Shown: positions 11,519 through 22,118 of the stretch, in pieces
Position numbering within the stretch: the first letter of the stretch is position 1
Layout of the letters: each line of letters begins with the position of its first letter
Assembly (NCBI GenBank): GCA_024195585.1
Contig: SWBL01000048.1
Coordinates: 1 to 64,000 of the forward strand
Source: Aureobasidium sp. EXF-3400
Lineage: Eukaryota > Ascomycota > Dothideomycetes > Dothideales > Saccotheciaceae
Direction of reading: 5' to 3'
DNA: 64,000 bases
The notes under the pieces: model-generated
What the model was told of the DNA's origin: nothing
Databases searched by the model: none
Seen by the model: only the letters and a program-made list of their open reading frames with translations
Program-made: the position numbers and the translations under genes

Positions 11519-12212
11519 GGCTGCAGCATATGCAAGACGTCGAAGGTGACGTACAAGGAGATTGTTGTTGGTATGTGGCAAGCAAAAAGCACAGTGGTCG
11601 CCAGGCTCGAGGGTTGCACCTAACAACCAGAGTCGAACGGTAACAAAGCCCGTGCACTGTTCTTGCCCCCCGTTGGCGCACCACAAGCTAGGACGGGACA
11701 CGGGAGCAGCGACTTGTTCGCTACACATGATACATAGGTACTGTGAGGGTGTACGATTCAAGACAGAATTTGGACCACGGTGTGGCAGTACTGAAGGGTG
11801 GCAGAAGGCCATCTGAATACATGTCTCACGCAAGAGATAGAGAAGAGGGAAAGGACGAGGCTTCCATAGCGGGGAGTGTGTCAAATCAGGAAGGGCCAAA
11901 GCTCAAAAGTGCTTGGCAGGACAGTGTTGACATGCGGATAAACAACAACATTTCACAGTCGAGCTCCTTCAAAGGTGTTGGTCCCCGGTGAAATCCACAA
12001 CACATCTTTACTCGACAACACACCCATCGACGACCAGGTATTCTTCTCTTGATGCTGTCTGCGCCACAGTAGCAACTTCCTCTTCTTTATCCCGCCGCTC
12101 TACACCACCCTCGCCGCCCAACCCGAGGCGCATCCGCTGTCTCGTTGTCGCAATCCCTTGACACTTGCCTTCGACTTCTACATCAACTCTCTTATTTCTA
12201 CCGCTTTTCGCA
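11519..12212. other. Divergent promoter region between SET gene and CDC14
   Basis: The minus-strand frame upstream of the SET start is open for about 127 codons and includes several Cys residues; this could be an extended N-terminus, a small upstream gene, or chance. The right half is CT-rich leader of CDC14. Confidence 0.4.
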
Positions 12213-14289
12213 ATGCCTTCATCCGACAATCCTTCGGCCGCCACGAGCTATGGCCAGGTCATTGAGTACATCCAAGGTCCGTGTCGCATCGAGCATACCA
12301 AGCACCCGCTCTCGGTCTAACAGCTGTAGATCGCCTCTACTTGGCTTCATACACCCACAAGCCCAACGCTCAAACGCCTTTCCCCTACACAAACAAGTCG
12401 TCCAGCAAGTCGCCGTCCAAGCGCTCCGCCAGATCCCAGTCAACCACAGCCTCAGCCACCCCTTCGCTTCCTCCCGTATACTTCTCGGTCGACAAGCACT
12501 TGCTGTACAATGCTTTCCACGCAGACTTTGGCCCGCTTCACATTGGTCACCTCTACCGCTTCGCGGTCATGCTGCACGAGGTGCTTGGAGACCCCGAGAA
12601 TGAGGGCAGACCTGTTGTTTTCTGGTGTAACGCCGACTCAAGGAGTACGCATACACTGAACTGATACTCGGTGGCTTTTGTTACTAACTGCTCGTCCAGG
12701 TCGCGCAAATGCCGCTTGCATTCTTGCTTGCTACATGATTTTGATCCAGAACTGGCCGCCGCATCTTGCCCTGGCCCCCATCGCCCAGATGGACCCTCCA
12801 TGCATGCCTTTCCGCGATGCCGGCTACAGTCAAGCTGACTACGGCCTGACCGTACAAGACGTCGTCTACGGTGTGTGGAAGGCAAAGGAGGAGGGTCTCT
12901 GTGGCCTCAAGGACTTCAGCCTCGAAGAGTGAGTTTCGCACAATGGCTTCAGAGTGGGAACCAAACGACTAACAAGCACACAGATACGAAAAGTATGAAA
13001 GAGTCGACATGGGTGACTTCAACTGGATTTCTCCTTCATTCCTGGCCTTTGCATCTCCTCAACACCAGCCCACCCGCGTCATCGCGCCCACTGACCCTGA
13101 ATGGGCCACCCTTCCTCGCTCCCTTTCTGCTCTCAGCCGTTCGACCTCAGTCCCCCAACCTTTCAAGAACGTTCTCTCTCACTTTGTCGAGCGCGGCATT
13201 GGTCTCGTCGTGCGTCTCAACTCGGAGCTGTATTCGCCCTCATACTTCCAGGCTCTGGGCATCAAGCATCTGGACATGATTTTCGACGATGGTACCTGCC
13301 CTCCCCTGAGTCTGGTTCGCAAGTTCGTCAACCTCGCACACGAGATGATCACTGTGAAGCGCAAGGGAATCGCTGTTCACTGCAAGGCTGGTCTTGGAAG
13401 AACTGGTTGCTTGATTGGCGCATACCTGATCTACAAGCACGGCTTCACTGCCAACGAGATCATCGCATACATGCGCTTCATGCGTCCTGGTATGGTCGTC
13501 GGCCCTCAACAGCACTGGCTCCATCTCAACCAGGGCACTTTCCGTGAGTGGTGGTTCGAGGACACCATGAGAGAGAAGATTGCTGCTTCCATCGTTCCCG
13601 CGACTCCCACCAAGGCTACTTCTGGAAACAGCAGACGCCTCGCCAGCAACGGCCAAACCTTTACTCCCCCCAACGGCAGCACCAAGCGTGCAGCTCTGGG
13701 TGAGATCAGCCACATCAACGAGCAGGAACCTGCCTCGTTCGCCAGCAGCACCAACAAATACGCTGTCAATGACGAGAACCTGCCTGCACCTACACCTGGT
13801 CAACCTCGTAAGACCAGCAAGGTTTACGGCCATGTCACCGGACGCAAGGTCACCAGAACTGAGAACGAGCCCTTCGAGATCAGACCAGACACTGAGATTG
13901 TCAGCATGCAGCGCACAAGCATGGGCGAGGATGAAAGTGAGGAAGACCAAGCACTGCGTGCGTTGACCTCATCACGAAAAGCATCACAGTCTCCAATCAG
14001 CCGCAGCGGCAAGCGTCGGGCGGTTAGCTGCACCACGACGACCACCACGACAACAAAGTGGGGTGTGGACGAGAGCGACGTTGAGAACCGTCTTGCAGAG
14101 ATCCACGAAGACTCAGCAAGCCCCCGTAAGCCCAAGACTCCTTCAACCAGATCCGGCAAGGGCGACATCAGCATTGGCAAGCGTAGTTCACCGTCACGTC
14201 GCAGCACCGAAGGCAAGACCAGTGTCCGCAAGACAAGTGGTCGCGTCGGCAGTGTGGGGGCCAATGTCCCTCGCACACGCGCTTCATGA
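12213..14289 (+). CDS. CDC14: Dual-specificity protein phosphatase Cdc14
   Basis: Four exons (12213-12276, 12324-12644, 12700-12928, 12984-14289) encode 639 residues. The N-terminal non-catalytic domain (VDRLYLASY; YFSVDKHLLYNAFHADFGP) and the catalytic domain are both present. The signature HCKAGLGRTG places the nucleophile at C338 and the phosphate-binding Arg at R344, preceded by the general-acid region (MIFDDGTCPP). Cdc14 dephosphorylates CDK substrates at SP sites during mitotic exit, cytokinesis and septation. The C-terminal tail of about 240 residues is basic, Ser/Thr-rich and has many SP/TP dipeptides and Lys/Arg clusters, consistent with localisation signals and cell-cycle phosphorylation. 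A run of eight threonines precedes KWG near residue 560. Introns carry ACTAAC branch points. Confidence 0.95.
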
Positions 14290-15116
14290 ATGAACAGCAT
14301 CTGATCTACGGTGTTCATTCACACCCCTTTCTACCAACCACAGCGTGCTCTTTATACTGCATAGCATCTGCCAACAAGCGCCATACCAGCATCCAGCGTG
14401 CTTTTCAACTTTGCATCCGCGACGACAAGCCAAACAGCGCATCTTGCATAGCGGCGTCTCCTCATCAGCATGGACAGGCCCGCGGCTCTATATCTTACGA
14501 CATTTGGCAATCCAGGTCACTCCATCGGGATCGCCAGTCAAAGAGCTCAATTTCGTATCTCCTTCTTTCTACCTTTCTTGCTTCTTTTTGCTGTTTGGAT
14601 TGGCGTTTTGTGTGGTTCTCTTGTTTTCGTTTTCAATGCATGGTGGGATTTTGGAGTTTCGTGGACAAGTGCAATCGGTCGCACTCAAGGCAAATGGCGT
14701 TTAATGTTTCCGAGGATGATCTGGGACGAGTCAAAGGCAGCAAAGGGCGTGGGGAGGCCATAGGGGATGTTTGATGGATGATGTCTTAACGCGTCCTGTC
14801 CTATCATCTATATGAGATGTTCAATCGAAGGGCTTTCTTCTTATACTTGACCTTCTTTTCAAATTCTCTGCTTGCTATAAAGTGCAACTGATATGTTAAT
14901 CAGGATAAGTGCTAAGGGCTTGGAACCGATCGAAGACTTGAGGAACCAGAAACCAGTAAGTATCACATGAAGATGTATATAATCGAGAGATAGACTAGGC
15001 AGAGGGATGAAGTAAGCAAGATTGAATCGATATAGAAAGAGGTAACGTAAATAACAATAGTTGATTCTCTACATATATTGCACTGTCCTCCCAACCCAAG
15101 GACCTTTTCGGCCTCT
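14290..15116. other. Convergent intergenic region
   Basis: Two 3' ends face each other here (CDC14 from the left, the DUF-type gene from the right). The open frames have no recognisable content and this is probably 3' untranslated sequence. Confidence 0.45.
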
Positions 15117-16307
15117 CTAATCACCAGCACGAACAGCCTTTGATCTCTTGCCCTTTTTCGCGCCTCTGCCCCTTCTCTCAATCAACGCCGTCAACTCCTC
15201 TGCGTACACGACATTGGCAATCCTCAATGCTTCCTCTGCATCGTCACGCGACTTTTGATCCCAACCACCAGTTTCGCGCTGCAGACCAGAGATATCCAAG
15301 ACCTGCAGTGCTTTTTCAGCACTGATGGAATCGAACCAGAATGCAGCGTCACGGTACATTTGCTGTGCTATTCCTTTGCCTTCGTATTTGCCGGCGTTTT
15401 GAGGTGTGATTTTGCTTGAGCCGTATGGGTATCGTTGTCTGAGTTGGTAGTACTCGTTGAAGCCTTCGATGCGTAAGGAGTTGAGGTTTGAGCATTTGGA
15501 GAGGAGGGTTAGGGCTGAGACGTTCATTGCTTTGCGGACGCCGCGGCCCCAGGTCTCGTAGCGGTGGAGGATTATGCTGTGGACGAGGGATGCGGTTTGA
15601 CAACTCAGTGGAGCGAGGAAACTGTGTAAAGCTGTCGTGCAGGTGAAGTGCAGAGGTTGCGAGTAAAGCATAGCTGCAGCTTCGGCGTAGATTTGCTTGT
15701 TTACGGCTAGCAGAGAAGGAACCAGACTGCGCAAACCTTCTTGGTCTGGTTCTCGTCCGGCGAGGTTGGTCAAACCGTAAGAACGATCTAGGTGGTCGTC
15801 GAGGTTCCATTGGCAACGCTTGGGTACGCGACGATGTGCTCGCCAGCCTTCGTCCAATACCATGCCATCGGGATCTTCGAGCGCCAGCGAATAGATCTTG
15901 TTGCGCAGTTCGCTGGGCAAAGACAAGAAAGGGAAAGGCTTCACAGGCTTTTCCTTGCGAGGGCGCTTGGTCTTGATTTGCTTTGCGCGAGAAACCCATT
16001 CGACGGACGAATCAGAATTGTAGCCGGAGTCTGCATCGCTCTCGATATCGGACTCGGGGGATTCCAAGTAAGAGACTCGAGCACGCTTGCGAAGTCTTGA
16101 AGAAGGCGAGGTTGCTTCGGACTCGGTGGTTGGTTCTTCGATGTCGTGGTGGGTGGCTTCGGGCTCGTTGTGCTTTCGCTTTTGGCCGAGCAGCGACCAT
16201 GCGTGGTTTTGAGCTGCTGTCGAATCTCGCGTGGATGTGTATATTTCCATGACTTCCAGCTCCTCTGAAGGGTTCAACCCTGCCATTGTACCTTGACAGA
16301 ACGGCAT
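15117..16307 (-). CDS. Uncharacterised fungal protein with LPSELRNKIY-type (F-box-like/DUF7730) domain
   Basis: A single-exon frame of 396 residues. The first 125 residues are charged, Ser-rich and probably disordered, with nuclear-localisation-like clusters (RLRKRARV; KTKRPRKEKP). After it comes FLSLPSELRNKIYSLAL, the hallmark of a large family of Pezizomycotina proteins related to F-box-like domains (2EXR/DUF7730), then a region with LLAVNKQIYAEAAAMLY that recurs in the same family. The C-terminus is basic (RRGRGAKKGKRSK). Function is unknown; the domain may mediate protein contacts. An internal ATG at residue 8 is an alternative start. Confidence 0.75.
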   Translation of the reverse strand: MPFCQGTMAGLNPSEELEVMEIYTSTRDSTAAQNHAWSLLGQKRKHNEPEATHHDIEEPTTESEATSPSSRLRKRARVSYLESPESDIESDADSGYNSDSSVEWVSRAKQIKTKRPRKEKPVKPFPFLSLPSELRNKIYSLALEDPDGMVLDEGWRAHRRVPKRCQWNLDDHLDRSYGLTNLAGREPDQEGLRSLVPSLLAVNKQIYAEAAAMLYSQPLHFTCTTALHSFLAPLSCQTASLVHSIILHRYETWGRGVRKAMNVSALTLLSKCSNLNSLRIEGFNEYYQLRQRYPYGSSKITPQNAGKYEGKGIAQQMYRDAAFWFDSISAEKALQVLDISGLQRETGGWDQKSRDDAEEALRIANVVYAEELTALIERRGRGAKKGKRSKAVRAGD

Positions 16308-17198
16308 GATGTGGAGATAAGATGTTTGATGATGAAGAATACAATGCTTGGTGTTTGAAGATAGTGTGTTGTTGATGAGCAGAACTTACATGTCGACCTA
16401 CCTAGGCTTCCAATATATGTTCATGATGTCTTCTACATCGCGACTCAGGTGGCGAGGTTGCAGCCTGAGTTGCACGGGATGAGACGCTGTCTTTGGTGAG
16501 TTGACTAGGCTGAGACGAAGTTCTGCCTGGTTTGGGGAAAGTGGCTTGAGATTTGAGGCAGCATCAGGCAGAAGGCGTGTTGGTTCTCAGTATTGTCAAC
16601 CACGAAGAACATGCCTATAACGCGACAACTATACACTTGCGATACCAGTGTGTTTTTGACGCGAAAACTCTGGTCTCAAAGGAGTTTGCAACTTGTAAAC
16701 ACGAGTAAGATAGCCAGAGGTGGTACGGAAACCATTCTGTGGCGCGTTCGCGATGGTATCGACACCCCTACTCTCGATATGCCCTTGGTTATGCTGTTGT
16801 TTCGGCCGACATAGCATATTTTCCACAATTGACTGACAGTTAGTCTTGCTGAACCAAGGATTTCTTTTGTTTGCAACTGAATTCTTAGAGTTGTCGAGTT
16901 ACCCAATTCATATGGAGGAAGCCGCGATGATGTTGGCTGGTCAACGCGAATTTTCTGTGACGAAGCAGCATCAGCCGAGCGACCAACTCGTGTACGGCAG
17001 AACCTCTACTTTACTCCCGCCATGAGATGACCTCAGAAACGTCACCGGCTGGTGTGAACCAAAACGAGTTACAGCAGCAATTTACATCTCTATGAGCCCT
17101 CCTGTTCAGGCCGTCGACAGATATACTAGGACGCATCCGCCTCCACATCACAGCTGTTCCCTTTCTAACCTGCTGTCAACACAATATAATTCGCCAAC
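16308..17198. other. Divergent intergenic region
   Basis: Promoters of two divergent genes. Only short frames are present and I see no motif that I can defend. Confidence 0.45.
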
Positions 17199-18719
17199 AT
17201 GGGAAAGCGAGCAAAGCTTCCAAGATCGAAAGTCAATGCGAAGTCCAACACAGGCGCCGCGGCGGCGGCAAAGAGGACGCCTTTCCCAGATCCGCCTAGA
17301 GGAACCGTTCTCAACCCAGATGTAAACGCTGAATTCAAAGACAAACATCTATCCGTATATGGTCATCGCTTGATGTCGAATCGGGATCTCCGCGTGGTAG
17401 GAGTTGCTCAACTATTGATGGACTGGGCGTCGGATGACACTCAACCGGATGGTGTGCGTGAAGGATTCCCTCTGAATAGTGTCGTGGGCATCAACCTCAC
17501 CATCGACGACTTCGAAGCTGTATCGAGACGTTACACAGAGGATTCAGAAGATGCCTTCACTATCTTTGCTCATGAGTGGAAATGGCGTCCGCCAGTTCTG
17601 AAATCGTTCAACCCCATGGAGATCGGACAATGGGAGCTGGAGGTCTATGATATACTCTACAACTATTGCCTGCGCCCTCTGGAATACAACTCTCTCACAA
17701 TGAACCAATTCATAGCGTGGCTTTGTTCCAATGGCAGTGTACCCAAGAGCTTCCGCACCAGAGTCGAAAAGGAGTGTCTCAGTCGCGGAGGTATCAAATA
17801 CTCCGAGTTCCTGGAAATCATCAAAGCATACTGCGACGCACAGCCAGAGGAAATTGCGCGCAAGCAGAGACTTCGAGAATTCTTTGCCAAAAACGAACCC
17901 CCAAGACTTCAAGCAATTGGTCTGGAAGAATTTGATCAATACAAACGAGATGTCATCAAGGTCGCGCAGACAAATCGTGATATTCTTCTACTGTGGGACG
18001 AGCAGTTTGTTTTCTGGCTTAGCAGAGGTTTCCATGGGTATCCCGAACTTGCTGGTCTAATAGGCCGCCGGGCTTTCGAATTGGCTATCCGGCTCGACGA
18101 GACAAGACCTCCTTCGTGTAAAGCCGTCAACCTTCTATTCGGAGATCTTTTGGTTGTGATGGAGGATTACATCAACAGAGAACACGCTCGCCAAAACGAG
18201 GTCGAATCAGAATCAGAGGAGTCAGAGGATGAAGCCGAGCTCGAGATCATGCTGAATGAGATCTTACACAACGAAAGAGAGATTTACTACGAGAGAGCTG
18301 AGATCCACAAAAGACAAGCCGAAGACAGAGGAACAGACGAGGACAACAGACGTCTCTATCTACTTGATCAGAGAGAGGACAAGTGTGCCAACATATTACG
18401 GAATATTCGACAGGCACAGGAAAGAAGAAAGATGAAGTTTGAGCAAGCTATACCTCGAAGCATCGTGTTTGAGGTGCTTGGAACCGAGGAGCCCATCGCA
18501 CAGATGATGGCTGCCAAGGACATTGTACGAAGAGCGTCATCGAACGTGATTGCCTCATCTCAACAACACTACACACACATGCCTTACTTCAGACTGTCAC
18601 GTCCCAACTCTCCTGAAGACAATTCGGATGGAGCTGACTACGATTCTGATTACGAGCGGCAGCAAAGATGTCGCATGGCAGAGATCAGGCGACAGAGGTT
18701 AACTCGAAGAACGAGATAA
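17199..18719 (+). CDS. Hypothetical protein of 506 residues
   Basis: A long intron-less frame with normal codon use for the window; the start ATG follows CCAAC. I do not recognise the family. The N-terminus is short and basic (GKRAKLPRSK, Ala run), the middle third is mixed alpha-helical without membrane segments, residues about 335-355 are strongly acidic (ESESEESEDEAELE), and the part after that is predicted coiled coil or long helix (NEREIYYERAEIHKRQAE). No signal peptide is visible. It converges on an F-box gene whose 3' end is only 135 bases away. Confidence 0.7.
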   Translation: MGKRAKLPRSKVNAKSNTGAAAAAKRTPFPDPPRGTVLNPDVNAEFKDKHLSVYGHRLMSNRDLRVVGVAQLLMDWASDDTQPDGVREGFPLNSVVGINLTIDDFEAVSRRYTEDSEDAFTIFAHEWKWRPPVLKSFNPMEIGQWELEVYDILYNYCLRPLEYNSLTMNQFIAWLCSNGSVPKSFRTRVEKECLSRGGIKYSEFLEIIKAYCDAQPEEIARKQRLREFFAKNEPPRLQAIGLEEFDQYKRDVIKVAQTNRDILLLWDEQFVFWLSRGFHGYPELAGLIGRRAFELAIRLDETRPPSCKAVNLLFGDLLVVMEDYINREHARQNEVESESEESEDEAELEIMLNEILHNEREIYYERAEIHKRQAEDRGTDEDNRRLYLLDQREDKCANILRNIRQAQERRKMKFEQAIPRSIVFEVLGTEEPIAQMMAAKDIVRRASSNVIASSQQHYTHMPYFRLSRPNSPEDNSDGADYDSDYERQQRCRMAEIRRQRLTRRTR

Positions 18720-18854
18720 TAAACAATTTGCATGACGATCTACGACCACCCGGACTTCGTTCGAGTCGCCTCTCAAAGAGAACTCTCTGCCGCAATGTTC
18801 TAATTTCTCGGACGTATCTACCTCTACGGGCCTTGCCTAGTTCTCGGCTTGTTT

Positions 18855-20177
18855 TTAGGATACTTTGAGGAATATCTGCCATTTCTGCCACCACCTCTGC
18901 CACCAACCCTGCCCTTTCATCTCTGCCTGGTCCTCGCCATCGATCGTGTTGACCAACAACTCTGTCCGTATCCAACTACGCATCTGTTCGGGTTCATCGG
19001 ACCATGAGGGCGACAGGCGCCAAATTCTCTCAGGATCACGAAAGATGGTCCCTCGCTTCGATATGACAGCCCTTGTTATAGTGCTATCGGAGTAAAAGGC
19101 GCTGTTGTTGTTGTGGAATGGCCTTGCGGGCCCGGACATCAAAAAGTTGGAAACCCAGATGTGACCGCTTGAAAGCCACGAGCTAGTCAGCCACGCAGGC
19201 GAAAACGAATGTCTGCAAGATCCAAGCGTAATCCATGTCGATAAGACGATATGGATAGAGTTCTTGAAATTGCCTTGCCAGATAAAGAAGCAATACTCGG
19301 TCAGACACACGTCGCAGCTTTTTAAACGAGAGTTGGCCATGTACCCAATTCCTGGCCTTTCCAGCAAGTCGGCGATGTCTCTTCCGGTCTCATGCCGGTG
19401 ACAACAGACGGAGAAGTGAGCTTGTGCGATTCGACCAATATCCCCGACCCAGTCACGCGACCTTGATTGAAGAACGTCCATGTAGTCGCGTGGAAAGCAA
19501 AGATGTTGTTCCGTCCATAGTTCCAACACCGGACCTGTTCCATGGTTGAGAATCTCAGGTGTGACTTTCAACTGTCTATACCAGACCAAAGGTAGCTGCT
19601 TGGGTCGGAGGAGCGGCTGGATTGACCAGTCGCTGACCGTCTCCCACTCTGGATCCCTTTTGAGGATTGTGAGAGGGCTTCCATGAGGCTCTCCTAGTAT
19701 GTGCTGCTTGACGACCTGCTGAGCGCTTTCGAAGGGGAACTTGTAGTTCCAGGTCCGTAGGCAGTAGAACGATCCTTGTCTTCGACTTTCATTACAAGGA
19801 CTGTACGCACGGCCATTTTCCGTGAAAGCGACGCGCAAGTGCAGCTTTACACAAAAGTCGCACAACCAGTGGTCTGGTAAATCGCGATGCAATAGTTCGA
19901 GAGTTCGCAACAACTCGTGGTTGAGAATGTCCCTTCGTAGATGGAGCATTTCCCTTTCTCCCTGATCTGGCCCAAAGTCGCGTATTGCAGAAACTTCGGG
20001 ATTACCGAATATCGCTCGGTTGCGATTCATGCGCGGCTGCCATAAAGTCCGCAACTCTTGGAATTGGTACAGTACTTTTATGCTCAAAGCCAGGCACACG
20101 ATGCTTTCCGTAGGGAGATATCGACAGGTGTCGAGCACCAACTCGAAAGGCAACTTGGCGAGATAATCAGTACTCAT
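18855..20177 (-). CDS. F-box-domain protein, uncharacterised
   Basis: The ATG at 20177 starts a 440-residue frame whose first 45 residues (YLAKLPFELVLDTCRYL) read as an F-box, the Skp1-binding adaptor motif of SCF ubiquitin ligases. The rest contains Cys/His-bearing segments (LCDFCVKLHL; SCDVCLTEYCFF) typical of fungal F-box families that lack named repeats. The frame is open for another 60 codons upstream but that part is basic and lacks a fold signal, so I prefer the internal start. Target unknown. The C-terminus is Trp-rich (WWQRWWQKW). Confidence 0.7.
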   Translation of the reverse strand: MSTDYLAKLPFELVLDTCRYLPTESIVCLALSIKVLYQFQELRTLWQPRMNRNRAIFGNPEVSAIRDFGPDQGEREMLHLRRDILNHELLRTLELLHRDLPDHWLCDFCVKLHLRVAFTENGRAYSPCNESRRQGSFYCLRTWNYKFPFESAQQVVKQHILGEPHGSPLTILKRDPEWETVSDWSIQPLLRPKQLPLVWYRQLKVTPEILNHGTGPVLELWTEQHLCFPRDYMDVLQSRSRDWVGDIGRIAQAHFSVCCHRHETGRDIADLLERPGIGYMANSRLKSCDVCLTEYCFFIWQGNFKNSIHIVLSTWITLGSCRHSFSPAWLTSSWLSSGHIWVSNFLMSGPARPFHNNNSAFYSDSTITRAVISKRGTIFRDPERIWRLSPSWSDEPEQMRSWIRTELLVNTIDGEDQAEMKGQGWWQRWWQKWQIFLKVS

Positions 20178-20552
20178 TTTGACAGGGCTTCGACGACAAC
20201 AAAAAGAATTTGGATAACCGCGTCTGTTCAGAGTGGGAGAATCACATTTATGTAGGCGTACGGTATGACTGGTTGGTCCTCTGGCTGTGATCCAATATGG
20301 GTGAGGGAGTTTGCGGCCACATCCCGAAAACTCTTCATTTTTCTCGCTATACCGCAACGCCAGATCCGATCAGTCATGAGCATGTAAAACACGCGCACAA
20401 TGAGAAAATTTGCATCTTGCTTCTGCTTAGAATACATTATGGCCTTTCGACTCAATTTTCTCTCTTCCAGCTTTCTCACAGTCCAGCTTCAAAAAAAAAC
20501 TGCTTCTTGATTCTATCAACGGTTACGATACCATCAAATATATCAGAGAACC
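20178..20552. other. Divergent promoter region
   Basis: 375 bases between the F-box gene and the next plus-strand gene; nothing recognisable. Confidence 0.4.
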
Positions 20553-21623
20553 ATGACATTCATCACAAACATCAACACCGATGAGTCGCAAGCCTCGGAA
20601 CCTTGGTTCCCAGTCATGGATCCTATCTGCCTTACCGACGTCAGCAAAGATGACCTCGAGAAGTGGTCGACCCACAAGAAAGATGATGGCTACCTCACAA
20701 TCCATCAAGACGGACCATTCCCTCTATCTGACAACCAACCTCTCTCCTCAAAACGCGTCCGCGATTCCATCTGCATCTACAAAGAGCGTATGGCCGGCCA
20801 CGACCACCAGACCTCTTCAAAGCTCGTCACATTCCACACCACATGCTTCGCCAACACCACACCTTCCACAGAACAACTTTCCCAAAAGCTGAAAGCATAC
20901 CGACGAAGGCTGATTTCCAAATCCAACCAAGGCACAAGTCAAAAACTCTTGGACTTGGAAGCAGAGTTGACAGCTACCCTCGATGTTGTACAGCAAAAGT
21001 TGAGAGAACAAGTCATCACCACAAGCGAAAACAGTTCGCCCAGCAAAATCAGCATCAGCTCTCGAGCAAGCGATTTGTCTCAGAAACTCGCAAGGAAGGT
21101 TACAAAAAGCTTCTCTTCTTCTATCTCCAGCACTGCTTGTGGGAATAAGACTACCTCTCGCCCAAAAGTCATCTCAAGAGCTAGTTGGGCATCAACCACT
21201 ACATCAAAAGTAGCCGAAAAAGTCCGCAGTCTGATCGAAAAGCGACATCAACAAACACGAAGCAACTCCATCGAGTCTGATAGCTCCTTTGACTCTGTTT
21301 ACTCAGAAACCTCCATCGAGTCTGTTGACACAAAACACTCTATCAAACCTACCTCCAGCAACAACGCAAAATTCTCTCCCATCACCTTTGACGAGGTAAT
21401 CTGGAAACCAGCGTCGGTCAAAAAGATGGCATCTGTGGAGTCTTTGCGCAACAAGCTTTGCTGCTCGAGAAGAGGTTCAAGAAATTTTTCACCACCTTCG
21501 CCGAAATCGCAATCGCAATCACATTTGGAGGCGGATATAAGGAGGAATTCTATTGCCAATTCGGCTTCGGTGTATAGCAGAAGTTTGTCTGGGGAGAACT
21601 TGTACTATGGGGAGGAGATATAG
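20553..21623 (+). CDS. Hypothetical serine-rich protein
   Basis: A single-exon frame of 356 residues with ATG in good context (GAACCATG). The first 100 residues look structured (PVMDPICLTDVSKDDLEKW), residues about 105-150 form a probable coiled coil (LSQKLKAYRRRLISK ... LLDLEAELTATLDVVQQKL), and the remainder is Ser/Thr/Lys-rich and probably disordered with many potential phosphorylation sites. No known domain, signal peptide or membrane segment is seen. Function unknown. Confidence 0.65.
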   Translation: MTFITNINTDESQASEPWFPVMDPICLTDVSKDDLEKWSTHKKDDGYLTIHQDGPFPLSDNQPLSSKRVRDSICIYKERMAGHDHQTSSKLVTFHTTCFANTTPSTEQLSQKLKAYRRRLISKSNQGTSQKLLDLEAELTATLDVVQQKLREQVITTSENSSPSKISISSRASDLSQKLARKVTKSFSSSISSTACGNKTTSRPKVISRASWASTTTSKVAEKVRSLIEKRHQQTRSNSIESDSSFDSVYSETSIESVDTKHSIKPTSSNNAKFSPITFDEVIWKPASVKKMASVESLRNKLCCSRRGSRNFSPPSPKSQSQSHLEADIRRNSIANSASVYSRSLSGENLYYGEEI

Positions 21624-22118
21624 ATCGCAACGGGGATCTATTGTAGTACGAGATAAGTTGATATTCCGGCTCTTCAAAGTGTGCTTGGCCCGAGTATGCT
21701 TGGAGGAGTTCAGCGCATGTTACAACTGCTCGAGAATCCATTTTTTGACATCGAAAATACTTCATGTGCCTCTAGTGTCGACTCGTATGGCATCGGCATC
21801 TCAGACACAGATATGTGTGCGTATTGACATGCGTGTTTGAATGACCAGTCGATCAACGTGTTCCTCCAGCGCATCTCATTCGCGAGTTCGAATGATGCAA
21901 CACTACATCTCTTGCTGATGTATCCCGCCTCTTTTGCCAAGGACTTAGATGTTGTTACCTAGTCCACGTGCGATCGAGTCGCGAAATGTCTCGCCTGGGA
22001 GTGTATTTCGCGAGAAATGTTGATTGCGACTGTCTGCGAGATATACGAGGTTTCTGATGGTGGCTAGCAAGAGTCCTGCTCTTTCTTTGTTTATGCTCTC
22101 TAAGGTGATCATCTGGAG
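21624..22118. other. Convergent intergenic region
   Basis: 3' flanks of a plus-strand and a minus-strand gene. No gene or repeat is visible. Confidence 0.4.
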
